NCBI GenBank assembly: GCA_016765495.1
Contig: JAESPV010000021.1
Location: forward strand, 59,395 to 123,394
Length of the DNA: 64,000 bases
Direction of reading: 5' to 3'
From: Desulfocapsa sp.
Lineage (GTDB): Bacteria; Desulfobacterota; Desulfobulbia; Desulfobulbales; Desulfocapsaceae
In this document: positions 54,390-64,000 of the stretch, one piece after another
Position numbering within the stretch: position 1 is the stretch's first letter
Layout: each line of letters opens with the position of its first letter
Notes under the pieces: generated by a model
What the model saw: only the letters and a program-made list of their open reading frames with translations
What the model was told of the DNA's origin: nothing
The model's database searches: none
Made by a program: the position numbers and the translations under genes

Positions 54390-55832
54390 ATGAGCATTGA
54401 TATAGAAAAAATTTTAGCGATTCTAGAGAAAGAAGTGAAAAACTATCAGGTTCCAGTGGTGGATTTGATTGCTGTTCAGACGAAAGATCCGTTTAAAGTG
54501 CTGGTGGCAACAATTCTTTCAGCAAGAACCAAGGATGAGGTGACGGCAAAGTCTTCTGAACGCTTGTTTGAAAAAGCAGGCACCGTGGAGAAACTTGCAG
54601 AACTTGATGAATCTGCATTGCGGAAAATAATCTATCCGGTCGGATTTTATAAAAATAAGGCAAGATACCTGACAGCCCTGGTCAGGAAAATGGCAGCAGA
54701 TTTTGATTCTAAGGTTCCATCTTCCATGGAAGATCTGCTTTCTCTTCCCGGTGTTGGAAGAAAAACCGCAAATCTGGTTTTGGCGCAGGCTTTTGGAATC
54801 CCGGCCATCTGCGTGGATACCCATGTGCATCGGATCATGAATATCTGGGGGTATGTTGATACTAAAACACCGGAACAGACCGAGATGGTTCTTCGTAAAA
54901 AACTCCCTCAACACTATTGGATCACTGTGAACTCATTGCTGGTTGCCTTTGGTCAGGGGACATGCCGACCTGTGAGGCCGCATTGTGACCGCTGTGTCCT
55001 TGCTGAAAGCTGTCCGAAAATTGGAGTAACACCAAGAAAACGTAAATCAAAGAAGAAAGCTAAAAATGTTCAGCGCCTTATTTCCTGGAATGTTAACGGA
55101 CTGCGCGCTGTGTTTAAAAAAGGATTTATTGATAGAGTAAAAGATATGGAACCCGATGTCCTGGGGCTGCAGGAGATCAAAGCAATGGTGGAACAGTTAC
55201 CGGAATCTTTGCAAAATCTTAAGGGGTATCACAGCTATTTTTACAGTGCTGAGCGTAAGGGCTATTCGGGGGTTGCAACCTACTCCAGGCACAAGCCGGA
55301 AAATGTTATCAGGGGGATTGGTGATCCCCGTTTTGATGAAGAGGGCCGGGTTTTAACACTTGAGTTTCCAGGCTACTATTTTCTGAACTGTTATTTTCCA
55401 AATTCGAAACATGATTTAAGCCGTTTGGATTTCAAACATGATTTTAACGTTCTTTTACAGAAATTTGCAGAAGAATTGGCTATGAAAAAATCGGTGGTTG
55501 TTTGTGGGGACTTTAACGTGGCGCATAAAGAGATCGATCTTGCCAATCCCCGCCAAAATCGGAAAAATGCTGGTTTTACTCCTGAAGAATGTGCCTGGAT
55601 GGATAGTTTTACTGATGCCGGCTGGATTGACAGTTTCCGAATGAAAAATAAAGAAGCCGATCAATATTCGTGGTGGAGTTACCGAAGCCGGGCTCGGGAG
55701 CGAAATATCGGTTGGAGGATAGATTATCACTGTGTTGATAAGAACAGCCGAAAAAAAATTGTGGATGCTGATATCTATCAGCACATCCATGGATCTGACC
55801 ACTGTCCGGTTGTACTTGATTTCTTGGGATAA
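54390..55832 (+). CDS. Fused endonuclease III (Nth) - exonuclease III (Xth) repair enzyme
   Basis: A 480-residue fusion of two base-excision-repair enzymes. Residues 1-210 form Nth: helix-hairpin-helix LPGVGRKTANLVL with catalytic lysine K125, catalytic aspartate D143 (CVDTHVHRI) and the Fe-S site Cys192-X6-Cys199-X2-Cys202-X5-Cys208. A basic linker (PRKRKSKKKAKN) joins to ExoIII/AP endonuclease (from residue 229): ISWNVNGLRA, LQEIKA, CGDFNVAHKE, RIDYH and SDHCPVVL contain the metal and catalytic residues. Both halves look active. The fusion would combine a glycosylase/lyase with the following AP-site and 3'-end processing. I see no in-frame stop or frameshift to split it. Confidence 0.92.
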   Translation: MSIDIEKILAILEKEVKNYQVPVVDLIAVQTKDPFKVLVATILSARTKDEVTAKSSERLFEKAGTVEKLAELDESALRKIIYPVGFYKNKARYLTALVRKMAADFDSKVPSSMEDLLSLPGVGRKTANLVLAQAFGIPAICVDTHVHRIMNIWGYVDTKTPEQTEMVLRKKLPQHYWITVNSLLVAFGQGTCRPVRPHCDRCVLAESCPKIGVTPRKRKSKKKAKNVQRLISWNVNGLRAVFKKGFIDRVKDMEPDVLGLQEIKAMVEQLPESLQNLKGYHSYFYSAERKGYSGVATYSRHKPENVIRGIGDPRFDEEGRVLTLEFPGYYFLNCYFPNSKHDLSRLDFKHDFNVLLQKFAEELAMKKSVVVCGDFNVAHKEIDLANPRQNRKNAGFTPEECAWMDSFTDAGWIDSFRMKNKEADQYSWWSYRSRARERNIGWRIDYHCVDKNSRKKIVDADIYQHIHGSDHCPVVLDFLG

Positions 55833-55859
55833 TTCAGATATCTTTGTTTGTGATGCCGT

Positions 55860-56558
55860 TTGTTGGGAATTTTCGAAATGGAGAGAAAAGTGGACTCAAG
55901 TGAAAAACAGTACACCATACTTCTGGCTGATGATCACACCTTGATACGTCTTGGTATCAGGAATCTTATCAGCAACAATCCGGCGTTAAAAGTTATTGGT
56001 GAGGTTGGTGATGGTGAAGCCTTGCTGGAATTTTTGCAGACAAGGCAGCCTGATCTTCTGATCCTTGATATTTCCATGCCAAAACTCACAGGTATTGAGG
56101 CGGTCAGTAGAGTGAAGAAGCTCTACCCGGGTATCAAAATTCTTATGTTGACCATGCATAAGAACAAACAATATTTTTATCATGCCATGTCAGCAGGAGC
56201 TGATGGTTACCTGATGAAGGAAGATTCGGATGACGAACTGCTCCTGGCTATTAGACGTATCCAGGATGGGAAAAACTACCTTTCTCCTTTTCTCTCCCAG
56301 GACTTTGCTGATGATGTGATTTCGGCATATCGTAATAATCGAAGCTCTCCTTTTGAAACGCTCACCAACAGAGAGAGAGAAGTTCTTAAGCTGGTTGTGG
56401 ATGGGCACACCAGCAAGGTTATAGCTAAAATGCTTTTCCTCAGCCCCAGGACTGTTGATCATCATCGTGCCAATCTGTTAAGAAAGTTTGACATGAAAAG
56501 CAGTGTTGATCTCGTTAATTTTGCAGTGCGCAACGGTTTTGTAATACCTGGCAATTGA
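55860..56558 (+). CDS. NarL/FixJ-type response regulator
   Basis: A 232-residue two-component regulator. The receiver domain starts ILLADDHTLIRLGIRNLI, with the phosphorylated aspartate in DLLILDISMPKLTG and the conserved lysine in GYLMKED. The LuxR-type DNA-binding domain is LTNREREVLKLVVDGHTSKVIAKMLFLSPRTVDHHRANLLRKF. No histidine kinase is adjacent, so it is an orphan in this window. The start may be the first ATG or the ATG at 55878, which is closer to the receiver. Confidence 0.9.
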   Translation: MLGIFEMERKVDSSEKQYTILLADDHTLIRLGIRNLISNNPALKVIGEVGDGEALLEFLQTRQPDLLILDISMPKLTGIEAVSRVKKLYPGIKILMLTMHKNKQYFYHAMSAGADGYLMKEDSDDELLLAIRRIQDGKNYLSPFLSQDFADDVISAYRNNRSSPFETLTNREREVLKLVVDGHTSKVIAKMLFLSPRTVDHHRANLLRKFDMKSSVDLVNFAVRNGFVIPGN

Positions 56559-56565
56559 CTTGTGA

Positions 56566-57366
56566 CTATCTGTTTAATGAGCCTGCTCGAACCTTCCAGA
56601 GGAGCATCCCGCCAAGCACCATCAATCCGCTGAGAAGCTGACCCCTCGTAAGAGAACCCACGATAAATCCAATATGTTGATCCGGTTCCCGGAAGAGTTC
56701 AACAAACATCCTGAAAACCCCATATCCGATAAGAAAGAGGCTGAGCATGCTTCCATGCGGCCAATTCGTATTTCCTCTCCATGGCCGGTCTTTATAAAGC
56801 CAGAGAATTGTAAAAAGCAGAAAACCTTCCAGCAACATTTCATAAAGCTGTGATGGATGCCGTGCCTGGGAGCCGCCACCCGGAAACACCATGGCCCATG
56901 GAACCGTTGTTGTTCTGCCAAACAATTCTCCGTTAATAAAATTCCCGAGACGTCCAAGTGCAATGCCAACGGGTATGGTCACCACATAGAGATCTGCACA
57001 GGTAAAGAAATCCAGTTTGTTTTTTTTGGTATAGAGATACCCGCCCACCAGGCAGCCAATACAGGCTCCGTGAAAAGACATTCCCCCAGTCCAGGTGGCA
57101 GGGATTTCCAGCGGGTGCTGCATATAGTAGGAAAAATTATAGAAGAAGACATATCCAAGGCGTCCACCTACAACCACCGAGAGGATCAGGACAAGATTCA
57201 GGTTTTCAAAATAGGGCTCAAGTTCCTTGTAGGAAAAGTCACGAATCTGCTTTAACACAAGGAAATAGCTGGCAGCAAATCCAAGAACATACATAAGTCC
57301 ATACCAGCGAACCTGCAGAGGGCCGATGGCAAATATTACGGGGTCTATGTCCGGGAAAGGGATCAT
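56566..57366 (-). CDS. lgt: Prolipoprotein diacylglyceryl transferase
   Basis: The inner-membrane enzyme (266 residues from this start) that transfers diacylglycerol from phosphatidylglycerol to the lipobox cysteine of prolipoproteins. The Lgt signature [16 protein letters not shown] is present, as is [15 protein letters not shown]. Several membrane helices are seen. The track start at 57471 adds a leader that lies inside mnmG; the ATG at 57366 overlaps the mnmG stop as ATGA and fits the family start ([26 protein letters not shown]). It serves the three lipoproteins of this window. Confidence 0.93.
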   Translation of the reverse strand: MIPFPDIDPVIFAIGPLQVRWYGLMYVLGFAASYFLVLKQIRDFSYKELEPYFENLNLVLILSVVVGGRLGYVFFYNFSYYMQHPLEIPATWTGGMSFHGACIGCLVGGYLYTKKNKLDFFTCADLYVVTIPVGIALGRLGNFINGELFGRTTTVPWAMVFPGGGSQARHPSQLYEMLLEGFLLFTILWLYKDRPWRGNTNWPHGSMLSLFLIGYGVFRMFVELFREPDQHIGFIVGSLTRGQLLSGLMVLGGMLLWKVRAGSLNR

Positions 57367-59261
57367 TTCTTTCTTTGTCCTTGAAGCTTTTTCAGATGAA
57401 CCTGTAGGACTGAAATGGCAGCTGGTGTTATTCCTGAAATACGTGATGCCTGACCAAGAGAACGGGGACACACCTTACTCAGTTTTTCAACCACTTCGTT
57501 GGACAGCCCGGATAAGGTTGTGTAATCAATTTCTTCCGGGAGCTCCATTTCTTCCATTTTCTTAAAACGGGCAACCTGTTCTTCCTGACGTTTGAGGTAG
57601 CCTTGAAATTTCACGTGAAGCTGTATTTCATCCCGTACCTCTGAGAGCACAAGTTGCTTCACTGCTTTCTGTCCTTCTGGAGGATCTGTAGGAAGCAGGC
57701 TGACTTGAGCCAGCGTTAATTCAGGCCTTCGTAACAGATCGGATAATCTGCATTTTTGTTTCAGTGCAACCGTTCCTTCTGCAGTAAGAATTGCGTTGGT
57801 TGCCTCATTGGGTTTTACGTGAATTGACTCAAGAAGAGCGATGCCATGATCAAGGGCTGTTTGTTTTTTTTGAAATAACTGATACTCTTCTTTCGGTAGC
57901 AAGCCGATTCTATAACCAATGTCGCAAAGTCTGCTGTCTGCATTATCTTCACGGAGTAAGAGTCGGTATTCTGCTCGTGAAGTAAACAGGCGGTAGGGTT
58001 CTTTGGTGCCGCAGGTAACAAGATCATCTATTAAAACACCAATATAAGCCTGCGCTCTGCTGAGAATGAGCGGGGCTTTACCACGAATCATATGTACGCT
58101 GTTGATGGCAGCCATTAAGCCCTGAGCCGCTGCTTCTTCGTAGCCGGATGTCCCATTGATCTGGCCTGCAAGAAAAAGACCTGGTACACGTTTGGTTTCA
58201 AGATTTGCTTTCAGTTCCAGTGGATCAATGTAATCATATTCAATGGCATAACCGGGGCGTACAATTGTGGCATTTTCCAAGCCTTTGATGGAGTGGAGCA
58301 TGGCAAGTTGAGTGGAAAGTGGAAGGCTTGTGGGAAGTCCATTTGGGTAGACTTCGGTGGTGTCGAGCCCTTCCGGTTCCAGAAATATCTGGTGCCGGTC
58401 TTTTTCCGGGAAGCGCATGACCTTATCTTCAATAGATGGGCAATATCTGGCACCTATTCCTTCTATGATTCCAGTATACATTGGTGATTTGTCAATTCCA
58501 GCACGAATTACAGCATGGGTCTCCGGGTTTGTGTAGGTGATATGACATGGCCGCTGGGGAAGAGTGTACTTACCCTTGCTGGAAAAAGAGAAAAAAGCGG
58601 GTGGCTGATCGGAATGTTGTTCTTCTAATTCTGAATAATCAATGGAGTTGGTATCAAGACGCGGAACAGTACCTGTTTTCATTCTGCCCATTGAAAAACC
58701 GATCTCTTTAAACCACGCAGAAAGACTGGCAGCAGGAGGATCGCCCATACGGCCCGCCGGAAAATTTTTCAAGCCGATATGGGTAAGTCCATTCAGGAAT
58801 GTACCGGTGGCAACAATTACGGATTTAACCGCTATTTCTTCATCAAGTATTGTTTTGAGCCCGCAGATTCGACCTTCTTTCACAATCAGAGACTCCACTT
58901 CTGTCTGTTTGATTTCAAGATTTTCCTGGGATTCCATCACTGATTTCATGCGCAGGCGATAGAGTAATCGGTCTGCCTGGGCCCTGGATGACCTTACTGC
59001 AGGGCCTTTGCTGGTGTTTAGTCTGCGAAATTGAATGGAAGTGGCGTCAATGTTTTTGGCCATTTCTCCGCCGAGTGCATCAATCTCCCGAACCAGGTGG
59101 CCTTTTGCCAGACCACCAATGGCAGGGTTGCAGGACATGGCACCGATGGTGTCTATATTGATAACTGTTACAAGTGTTCTGCAGCCCATTCTAGCGGCGG
59201 CAAGGGCCGCCTCACAACCGGCATGGCCGGCTCCTATGACTGCAATATCATATGAATCCAT
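57363..59261 (-). CDS. mnmG: tRNA uridine-5-carboxymethylaminomethyl modification enzyme MnmG (GidA)
   Basis: A 632-residue FAD enzyme that with MnmE modifies U34 of certain tRNAs. The FAD motif [23 protein letters not shown] is at the N-terminus and the family segment [26 protein letters not shown] follows. The C-terminal helical domain has [57 protein letters not shown]. The track start at 59540 adds 93 unrelated residues, so the ATG at 59261 is used. Its neighbour lgt overlaps it by 4 bases. Confidence 0.95.
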   Translation of the reverse strand: MDSYDIAVIGAGHAGCEAALAAARMGCRTLVTVINIDTIGAMSCNPAIGGLAKGHLVREIDALGGEMAKNIDATSIQFRRLNTSKGPAVRSSRAQADRLLYRLRMKSVMESQENLEIKQTEVESLIVKEGRICGLKTILDEEIAVKSVIVATGTFLNGLTHIGLKNFPAGRMGDPPAASLSAWFKEIGFSMGRMKTGTVPRLDTNSIDYSELEEQHSDQPPAFFSFSSKGKYTLPQRPCHITYTNPETHAVIRAGIDKSPMYTGIIEGIGARYCPSIEDKVMRFPEKDRHQIFLEPEGLDTTEVYPNGLPTSLPLSTQLAMLHSIKGLENATIVRPGYAIEYDYIDPLELKANLETKRVPGLFLAGQINGTSGYEEAAAQGLMAAINSVHMIRGKAPLILSRAQAYIGVLIDDLVTCGTKEPYRLFTSRAEYRLLLREDNADSRLCDIGYRIGLLPKEEYQLFQKKQTALDHGIALLESIHVKPNEATNAILTAEGTVALKQKCRLSDLLRRPELTLAQVSLLPTDPPEGQKAVKQLVLSEVRDEIQLHVKFQGYLKRQEEQVARFKKMEEMELPEEIDYTTLSGLSNEVVEKLSKVCPRSLGQASRISGITPAAISVLQVHLKKLQGQRKK

Positions 59262-59425
59262 GAGTATTAATAGTTGGTTAAGTGTTGTGATGTGAGTATA
59301 TCTGGTGCTGTTGTCAGCGTATGGGATGAATAATGTTCGTAAAATGGTCAACTTTCTAATAGAATAACAGGGTAACCGTACCGACGCAACCTGTACAATG
59401 GATATGTCTACACTCTTTTTAGATA

Positions 59426-60832
59426 ATGAAAATGTTTGGAAAAAACAATATAGCTTCAGAAAGTATCCTGATCCTCGGCTTAGGCGGGATTGGTCTGTAT
59501 CTCGCAAAACGTCTGATTCATGAAGGCTATGCTGTAACAATTATTGAAGCGGACGGCAAGCTGATCAGTCGGGCTGATGAGAATCTTGATGCCCGTCTTA
59601 TAAAAGGCTCTGCCATGTCCATTGAATGCTGGAAAGAGGCAAATGCTGAGAATATGGACTTTATGATTGCTGTCACCGATAATGATGCGGTGAATATGCT
59701 CTCTGCTTTAATTGCCGATGCTTTTGGAATTGGTCAAAAAATTTCAAGGGTTCGTTCACTCGAGTATGGTCGGGAAGATTCTTTATTACAGGCAGAAGAT
59801 TTAAAAACTGATTTATTAATCCATCCTGAAGAGTTGGCAGCCCAGGAAATTGTACGTCTTATCAAGAGGACATCCGGGGATGAGATTATTGATGTTGCCC
59901 TTGGAAAAATGCAGGCAATGGCAGCAAGAATCGATGATGACTCGGAGCTTGCCTTTAAAACACTAATCGACATTGCAAGAGAACATAGTGATATTGCCTT
60001 TCGGGTTGTGGCCATAGCTCGTGGGATAACCACCATTATTCCCACAGGCAAAACGGAGATTCTTCCCCATGATCAGATATTGATTATGGCTGGTACTGAA
60101 GAGTTACCCCGGTTGATGGAGTTGACTGGCATGAAGAAACAGCATCGTCTGCGGGTGATGATTGTTGGTGGTGGTTTAGTGGGTAGCCGTATTGCTCAAC
60201 TGCTCGGAAAAAACGTACGGGTAAAGTTGCTTGAAAAGGATGAAAAAAGAGCAGCAGAACTGTCTGATATGTTGCCGGATACTGAAGTTCTGCTGGGAGA
60301 TGGTTCGGATAAAGATGTTTTGAATGCCGCAGGACTTGCTGGTATGGATACATTTATTGGAGCAACAGGTGAGAATGAAACAAATATCATGACCTGCATG
60401 CTGGTAAAGCATATTGTTGAGACTCACGGAGAAACCCATCATAATACGAAAACCATCTCTCTCGTTAATAAGGAAGAATATGTTGTACTTGCCTCAACCA
60501 GTGGCTCAGATATAGCCATTAACAAGAAAATTTTGGCAGGAAATGAAATTATCACTTTTATCCGGAGAAGTGAGCTGCTGTCAGTTTCTCATATGCATGG
60601 TTTTGATGCTGAAGTTGTTGATCTGATCGCTGCCCCAAAATCACCGATAACAAAAAAACCTTTGGCAAAACTTGAGGGCGTCTTGGCCAATCGCATTATT
60701 GTTGGTTCTGTCTTCCGGGATGGTGAATGGAAAACGGCAGTGGGTGAAACTCAGCTTCATGCTGGAGACAGGGCTATTGTGATCTGTGATACCCTGCATC
60801 TAAAAAAGGTAAGAGAGCTGTTCTTTTCGTGA
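59426..60832 (+). CDS. trkA: Trk potassium uptake regulatory subunit TrkA
   Basis: A 468-residue cytoplasmic gate subunit for TrkH. There are two NAD-binding RCK domains: [17 protein letters not shown] near residue 15 and [18 protein letters not shown] near residue 240. Each is followed by a small RCK_C-type domain, the second ending [21 protein letters not shown]. It binds NAD(H)/ATP and controls potassium entry. The gene is convergent with trkH (1 base between stops), so the two are not an operon. Confidence 0.93.
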   Translation: MKMFGKNNIASESILILGLGGIGLYLAKRLIHEGYAVTIIEADGKLISRADENLDARLIKGSAMSIECWKEANAENMDFMIAVTDNDAVNMLSALIADAFGIGQKISRVRSLEYGREDSLLQAEDLKTDLLIHPEELAAQEIVRLIKRTSGDEIIDVALGKMQAMAARIDDDSELAFKTLIDIAREHSDIAFRVVAIARGITTIIPTGKTEILPHDQILIMAGTEELPRLMELTGMKKQHRLRVMIVGGGLVGSRIAQLLGKNVRVKLLEKDEKRAAELSDMLPDTEVLLGDGSDKDVLNAAGLAGMDTFIGATGENETNIMTCMLVKHIVETHGETHHNTKTISLVNKEEYVVLASTSGSDIAINKKILAGNEIITFIRRSELLSVSHMHGFDAEVVDLIAAPKSPITKKPLAKLEGVLANRIIVGSVFRDGEWKTAVGETQLHAGDRAIVICDTLHLKKVRELFFS

Positions 60833-60833
60833 A

Positions 60834-62291
60834 CTATTTTTTCCAGAATGAGGGGATAAAGAGTACCAGTACGGAAAACATCTCCAGTCGACCCACCAAC
60901 ATATTCCACGAAAGAAACCATTTCCCGGTATCTGAAATAAAGGCAAAGGTATGAGTCGGCCCCACGGCACCGAATCCCGGGCCGATATTCATAAGTGCAG
61001 ATATTACCGAACTTATAGCCGAGCTGTAGTCCATGTTGTCGGTGAGGGTCATGATAAAGCCGCCGATCAGTATCATAAAGATATTAATAATAAAGTAGAA
61101 GAGCGCCAGGTTGATCACATCTTCATCAATGCAACGACCATTCAGCCTCAGCGACACAACAGCCATTGGTTGAAAGAATATTTTTCGAACCGAAGCGGAC
61201 ATATATTTACAGATGATAGCATAGTGGACAACTTTTATTCCACTGGAGGTTGACCCGGCGCAGGCGCCAATAAAACAGACCATGAAGAGCAGCATCTGGG
61301 CAGAGTTCGGCCAGAGTTCGTAGTCAGCAGTTCCAAAGCCCGTGGTTGTGAGAATGGATACGATCTGAAAGGTTCCGTACCTGAGGGCATCGGGGAAATT
61401 TGCGTATGTGCCCTTTATCCAAAGTATAAGTGTAATTGCTCCGCAGAAAAAAAGGAGAAAACCAAGGTACCATCGAAGCTCTGTGTTCTGTTTAAGAGCC
61501 TTCATGTCTCCCCGCAGTACCTGATAAATCAAAACAAAACTGAGTCCACCCAGAAACATAAACAGGATAATGATCCAGTCAAAATAGGCACTGTTGTAGG
61601 CACCTATGCTGGCATTTCGTGTTGAAAATCCAGATGTTGAAATGGTTCCAAATGCAGTGCAGATGGAATCAAAAAGTGTCATTCCGCCGAGTGTCAGCAA
61701 TGTAATCTGGATTAGGTTCAGCCCAATGTAAATCCACCAAAGCATCACCATGGTATCGCGGTTGCGTGGTTTGAATTTCTCTTTTGTGATCACTTGGCCG
61801 GGGCTCGATTCGGCACGAAAAATGCGTAATCCTCCCATTCCGTGGGGGAGAAAGATGATTGCAAGGGTCAGAAAGCCCATACCGCCAAGAAGATGGGTCT
61901 GGCTTCTCCAGAGTAGTAGGCCATGTGGAACTGATTCAATGTCTGTGAGGATTGTAGTCCCGGTGGTTGTGTACCCGGAAATCATCTCAAAAAAAGCATC
62001 GGTGAATGATGGAATAGATCCGTGAAGCATAAAGGGGATGGCGGAGAACGCTGAAACGATAATCCAGCCAATGACCGCAATAAAAAATCCGTCTTTAATG
62101 TTTAGATCATTGTGTTTACGAAAGAGAAAGAATAGAGGAAGTCCTGCTCCAAGGGTTATAGCACCTGCATAAAGGAGAGGGAGAAGGTCGCTTTCATGAT
62201 AGAAGAATGAACAGGCGACGGGGAATGTCATGGAGGTGCCGGTAACAATAAGCAGAACTCCCATGACATGGATAATTGATGAAAAATGCAT
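60834..62291 (-). CDS. trkH: Trk potassium transporter subunit TrkH
   Basis: A 485-residue inner-membrane potassium channel-like protein. The repeated selectivity-filter segments are visible: SGYTTTGTTILTDIE, FGTISTSGFSTRNASIG, STTGFGTADYELWP and CAGSTSSGIKVVHY. About ten hydrophobic segments fit the family. It partners with TrkA. Confidence 0.93.
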   Translation of the reverse strand: MHFSSIIHVMGVLLIVTGTSMTFPVACSFFYHESDLLPLLYAGAITLGAGLPLFFLFRKHNDLNIKDGFFIAVIGWIIVSAFSAIPFMLHGSIPSFTDAFFEMISGYTTTGTTILTDIESVPHGLLLWRSQTHLLGGMGFLTLAIIFLPHGMGGLRIFRAESSPGQVITKEKFKPRNRDTMVMLWWIYIGLNLIQITLLTLGGMTLFDSICTAFGTISTSGFSTRNASIGAYNSAYFDWIIILFMFLGGLSFVLIYQVLRGDMKALKQNTELRWYLGFLLFFCGAITLILWIKGTYANFPDALRYGTFQIVSILTTTGFGTADYELWPNSAQMLLFMVCFIGACAGSTSSGIKVVHYAIICKYMSASVRKIFFQPMAVVSLRLNGRCIDEDVINLALFYFIINIFMILIGGFIMTLTDNMDYSSAISSVISALMNIGPGFGAVGPTHTFAFISDTGKWFLSWNMLVGRLEMFSVLVLFIPSFWKK

Positions 62292-62296
62292 GGATT

Positions 62297-63130
62297 TTAC
62301 TGATCGTTTTTATCCCATGAGATCAGTGCCCAGCGGGATGGGTACGGTCGGTTGACTATGAGTGTTCCATTGTTTTCTGTGGTGCTGTTGCTTTGGATGT
62401 ACTCTTTGAGCTTACGTTCTTCTTTCCTTGTAAGATCTTGAAACATCCAGCGATAGGACTCCAGTGCTTCATCCATTGAAGAAAAGGAGACTGTTTTTTT
62501 CAGGCTGATAATATCAACGCAGGGATGGATATCCATGGAGTATAGGGTATTGATTGTGTAAATATAGTCAGGTCCTGAACGAAAAGGTCTGTTTATGGCA
62601 GTGAAAGCACCATTATCAAAAGGGGTGGGGCTTATTCTGTCCACCACAAACACAGAGCGTTTTGCGTAGTCATTGAGTTTGGCAAGGGCCTTCTGGAGAT
62701 TGTTCACACTTAAAGAGCGGCAGGCAATACAGATATCATGTTTTTTGATCTGCAGTGCGTCCCAGTCATCCTCCCAGGAGCCAAGGACAGTTCGTAAGTT
62801 ACTGATGTTTTGCTCACGGGCACGATTGTTTAATACTTCAAGCATACCCTTGGAATAATCAATAGCCGTAACGGATTTAACTCTATTGCTAAGTGGCAGG
62901 GCAAGGGTTCCTGGGCCCGATCCACCGTCTAGTACAGTGGTTTTAGAATCCAGAGGGATATGATCCAGAACAAGATCCACAAAGAGGGAATCGCTGTTTC
63001 TTTTAGCAAAAGACTCAGCTTTTTTATCCCAGTCAGCAGGTCCTTTGGCTGTCCATGACTTTTTGGCTCTGGCATTTTGCCAAAGCTTGTCCCAGTCAAG
63101 ATCGTCATAGGTTAATTCAGGATGCATCAT
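62297..63130 (-). CDS. Class I SAM-dependent methyltransferase
   Basis: A 277-residue methyltransferase. Motif I is VLDGGSGPGTLALPLSN, followed by KSVTAIDYSKGMLEVLNNRAREQN (acidic binding residue at motif II) and DICIACRSLSVNNLQKAL. The substrate is unknown. The C-terminal half has no recognised domain. It lies between trkH and the divergent rpmH and may share the trkH transcript, since the trkH start lies only 5 bases past its stop. Confidence 0.85.
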   Translation of the reverse strand: MMHPELTYDDLDWDKLWQNARAKKSWTAKGPADWDKKAESFAKRNSDSLFVDLVLDHIPLDSKTTVLDGGSGPGTLALPLSNRVKSVTAIDYSKGMLEVLNNRAREQNISNLRTVLGSWEDDWDALQIKKHDICIACRSLSVNNLQKALAKLNDYAKRSVFVVDRISPTPFDNGAFTAINRPFRSGPDYIYTINTLYSMDIHPCVDIISLKKTVSFSSMDEALESYRWMFQDLTRKEERKLKEYIQSNSTTENNGTLIVNRPYPSRWALISWDKNDQ

Positions 63131-63221
63131 GTTTTACTCCTTTTTCTACCTTTCCAGTCTTTCATCGCCGCCAAAAAGAATAGCACAGCTAAAATGCTTC
63201 TGCAAGGTCTTGCGAAAATGT

Positions 63222-63250
63222 TTGACAGTGCTGCTCAATATGGTTAGTAT
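63222..63250 (+). promoter_or_regulatory. Promoter of rpmH-rnpA
   Basis: TTGACA, a 17-base spacer and TAGTAT. The -35 is perfect, the spacing optimal and the location (160 bases before rpmH) good. The region 63131-63411 carries no DnaA-box cluster that I could see. Confidence 0.7.
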
Positions 63251-63411
63251 TCTCCTTTTGTTGATTTTACGCTCGGCGAATAGTTGAGATTCAGTGAACA
63301 GGTTGTGCAGGGCAAAATTATCCGGGAATAACAGGGAATCTCTGTGAATTGAATAACACCCGGTTTTAGCAGCGATAAAGACCCGCGATACACGCGGATA
63401 AGGAGTTAGTA

Positions 63412-63549
63412 ATGAGTAAACGTACTTTTCAACCCAGTAATATCAAGCGTAAACGTACCCATGGATTCCGTTCTCGGATGTCCACTCGTGCCGGTCGTGC
63501 AATTTTAAATTCCCGTCGTGCAAAAGGGCGTAAGCGTCTCTCCGCTTAA
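63412..63549 (+). CDS. rpmH: Ribosomal protein L34
   Basis: A 45-residue, highly basic ribosomal protein ([20 protein letters not shown], then [23 protein letters not shown]). It is too short for the ORF track but unmistakable. A good RBS (AAGGAG) precedes the ATG. It is followed after 6 bases by rnpA, the universal arrangement. Confidence 0.97.
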   Translation: MSKRTFQPSNIKRKRTHGFRSRMSTRAGRAILNSRRAKGRKRLSA

Positions 63550-63555
63550 GACACG

Positions 63556-63888
63556 TTGGCCCGGTATAAACTCCCGAAAACTGCCCTTCTTCGCAAGGGT
63601 CGGGAGTTTGATAAGGTATACAGGCAGGGAACACGTTGGCATGGGAAAGAGTTTTCGCTCATTTTCTGTCCCGGCGAATTGGGTTTTAATAGAATTGGAA
63701 TCAGTATTCATCGTAAGCTGAAAGGGGCCGTAAAGCGAAACAGAATTAAACGAATTATTCGTGAGTCGTTTCGTCTGGAAAGAGCCGCTTATCCCGATTG
63801 TGCAGACATTGTTTTTGCTGTTCGGCCCAATTTTTCTTTAAAATCCCCTGCTGAAATTACCTCTGCTGTGGCAAAACTTGAAACTTGA
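63556..63888 (+). CDS. rnpA: Ribonuclease P protein component
   Basis: The 110-residue basic protein subunit of RNase P. The family signature is KLKGAVKRNRIKRIIRESFRL, and KGREFDKVYRQGTRWHG is the N-terminal part. The start is a TTG codon 6 bases after rpmH; no ATG lies at a comparable position. It matures the 5' ends of tRNAs. Confidence 0.93.
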   Translation: MARYKLPKTALLRKGREFDKVYRQGTRWHGKEFSLIFCPGELGFNRIGISIHRKLKGAVKRNRIKRIIRESFRLERAAYPDCADIVFAVRPNFSLKSPAEITSAVAKLET

Positions 63889-64000
63889 CGCTGGTATTTT
63901 TAGTTCCTTGTTAGGGTAAATTCTTTTTAAAAAAACAGGAATTTATCCTGATAGGGACCTCTACTGGCCTACCTATTGTTCAGCAGTGTTAGCCGTGCCA
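63889..64000. other. Downstream of rnpA, window edge
   Basis: The last 112 bases contain an imperfect inverted repeat (TAAATTC/GAATTTA near 63917-63950). No yidD or yidC start is recognisable, and no gene is called. Confidence 0.35.

Noticed and set aside
57363-59540. Longer starts for mnmG (59540), lgt (57471), dacA (16758), atpF (33784), the PPDK-like gene (10332) and nrfH (27586)
   Set aside because: The added residues are not protein-like for those families and overlap neighbours; internal starts give normal N-termini and, in most cases, RBS support.
63131-63411. Replication origin upstream of rpmH
   Set aside because: The gene neighbourhood fits, but no cluster of TTATCCACA-like boxes was found.

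Overview
The window looks like chromosome from a Gram-negative, anaerobic Desulfobacterota (delta-proteobacterial) bacterium, most likely a Desulfobulbales relative. This is inferred from gene content: outer-membrane lipoproteins and Lgt, an ATP synthase operon of the b'-b-delta-alpha-gamma-beta-epsilon type that lacks the a and c subunits, a long UbiD-type decarboxylase, a CbpA/CbpM pair, EF-P with EpmA, and a small SAP-like Cys protein. A selenocysteine peptide also fits this group. No rRNA, tRNA or CRISPR was seen. The species cannot be named from the sequence alone.

Layout. 0-5.7 kb: tail of rimO (+), then a minus-strand run of HU/IHF, rluB, ubiD-like, a small hypothetical, yjbQ, a glycine-zipper lipoprotein, cbpM and cbpA. 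5.9-15.1 kb: plus-strand aroL-aroC-glgA-like-gap, a 1424-residue PPDK-like protein and a small SAP-like protein. 15.2-17.0 kb: minus-strand DUF2892 protein, D,D-carboxypeptidase and ArsR-type regulator. 17.8-19.8 kb: acs.

19.9-29.7 kb reads as accessory DNA of foreign character. It holds an ActP-like symporter, a universal-stress-protein/DUF485 fusion, a monomeric [FeFe] hydrogenase, HydG, a decayed aspartase (aspA) fragment with an in-frame stop just upstream of hydG, and nrfHA encoding an ammonia-forming nitrite reductase whose sequence resembles Campylobacterota NrfA. The two minus-strand transcription units start from closely related promoters (same -35, same 16-nt spacer, similar flanks).

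29.9-42.8 kb: isochorismatase-like hydrolase, alaS, the atp operon, a glutamate-synthase-small-subunit-like flavoprotein and an AmiC-type amidase. 43-49.5 kb (minus): mutS, a HIT protein, a YfcE-like phosphoesterase, an EAL-HDOD protein and azlDC. 49.8-51.3 kb: efp and epmA, with an intrinsic terminator lying inside the epmA reading frame.

51.4-51.9 kb holds the most unusual gene. It is a 143-codon reading frame interrupted by four TGA codons, each in an S-G-U-[GS]-G context and each followed by a short hairpin 14-15 nt downstream. I read it as a four-selenocysteine SbtA-like RiPP precursor with built-in bacterial SECIS elements. The ORF track misses it. No dedicated maturase is in the window. 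52-57 kb: a small Lpp-like lipoprotein, a YgiQ-type radical SAM protein, a fused endonuclease III/exonuclease III repair enzyme and an orphan NarL-type response regulator. 56.6-64 kb: lgt and mnmG, convergent trkA/trkH, a methyltransferase, then rpmH-rnpA, a set often found near the replication origin, although no DnaA-box cluster was seen here.
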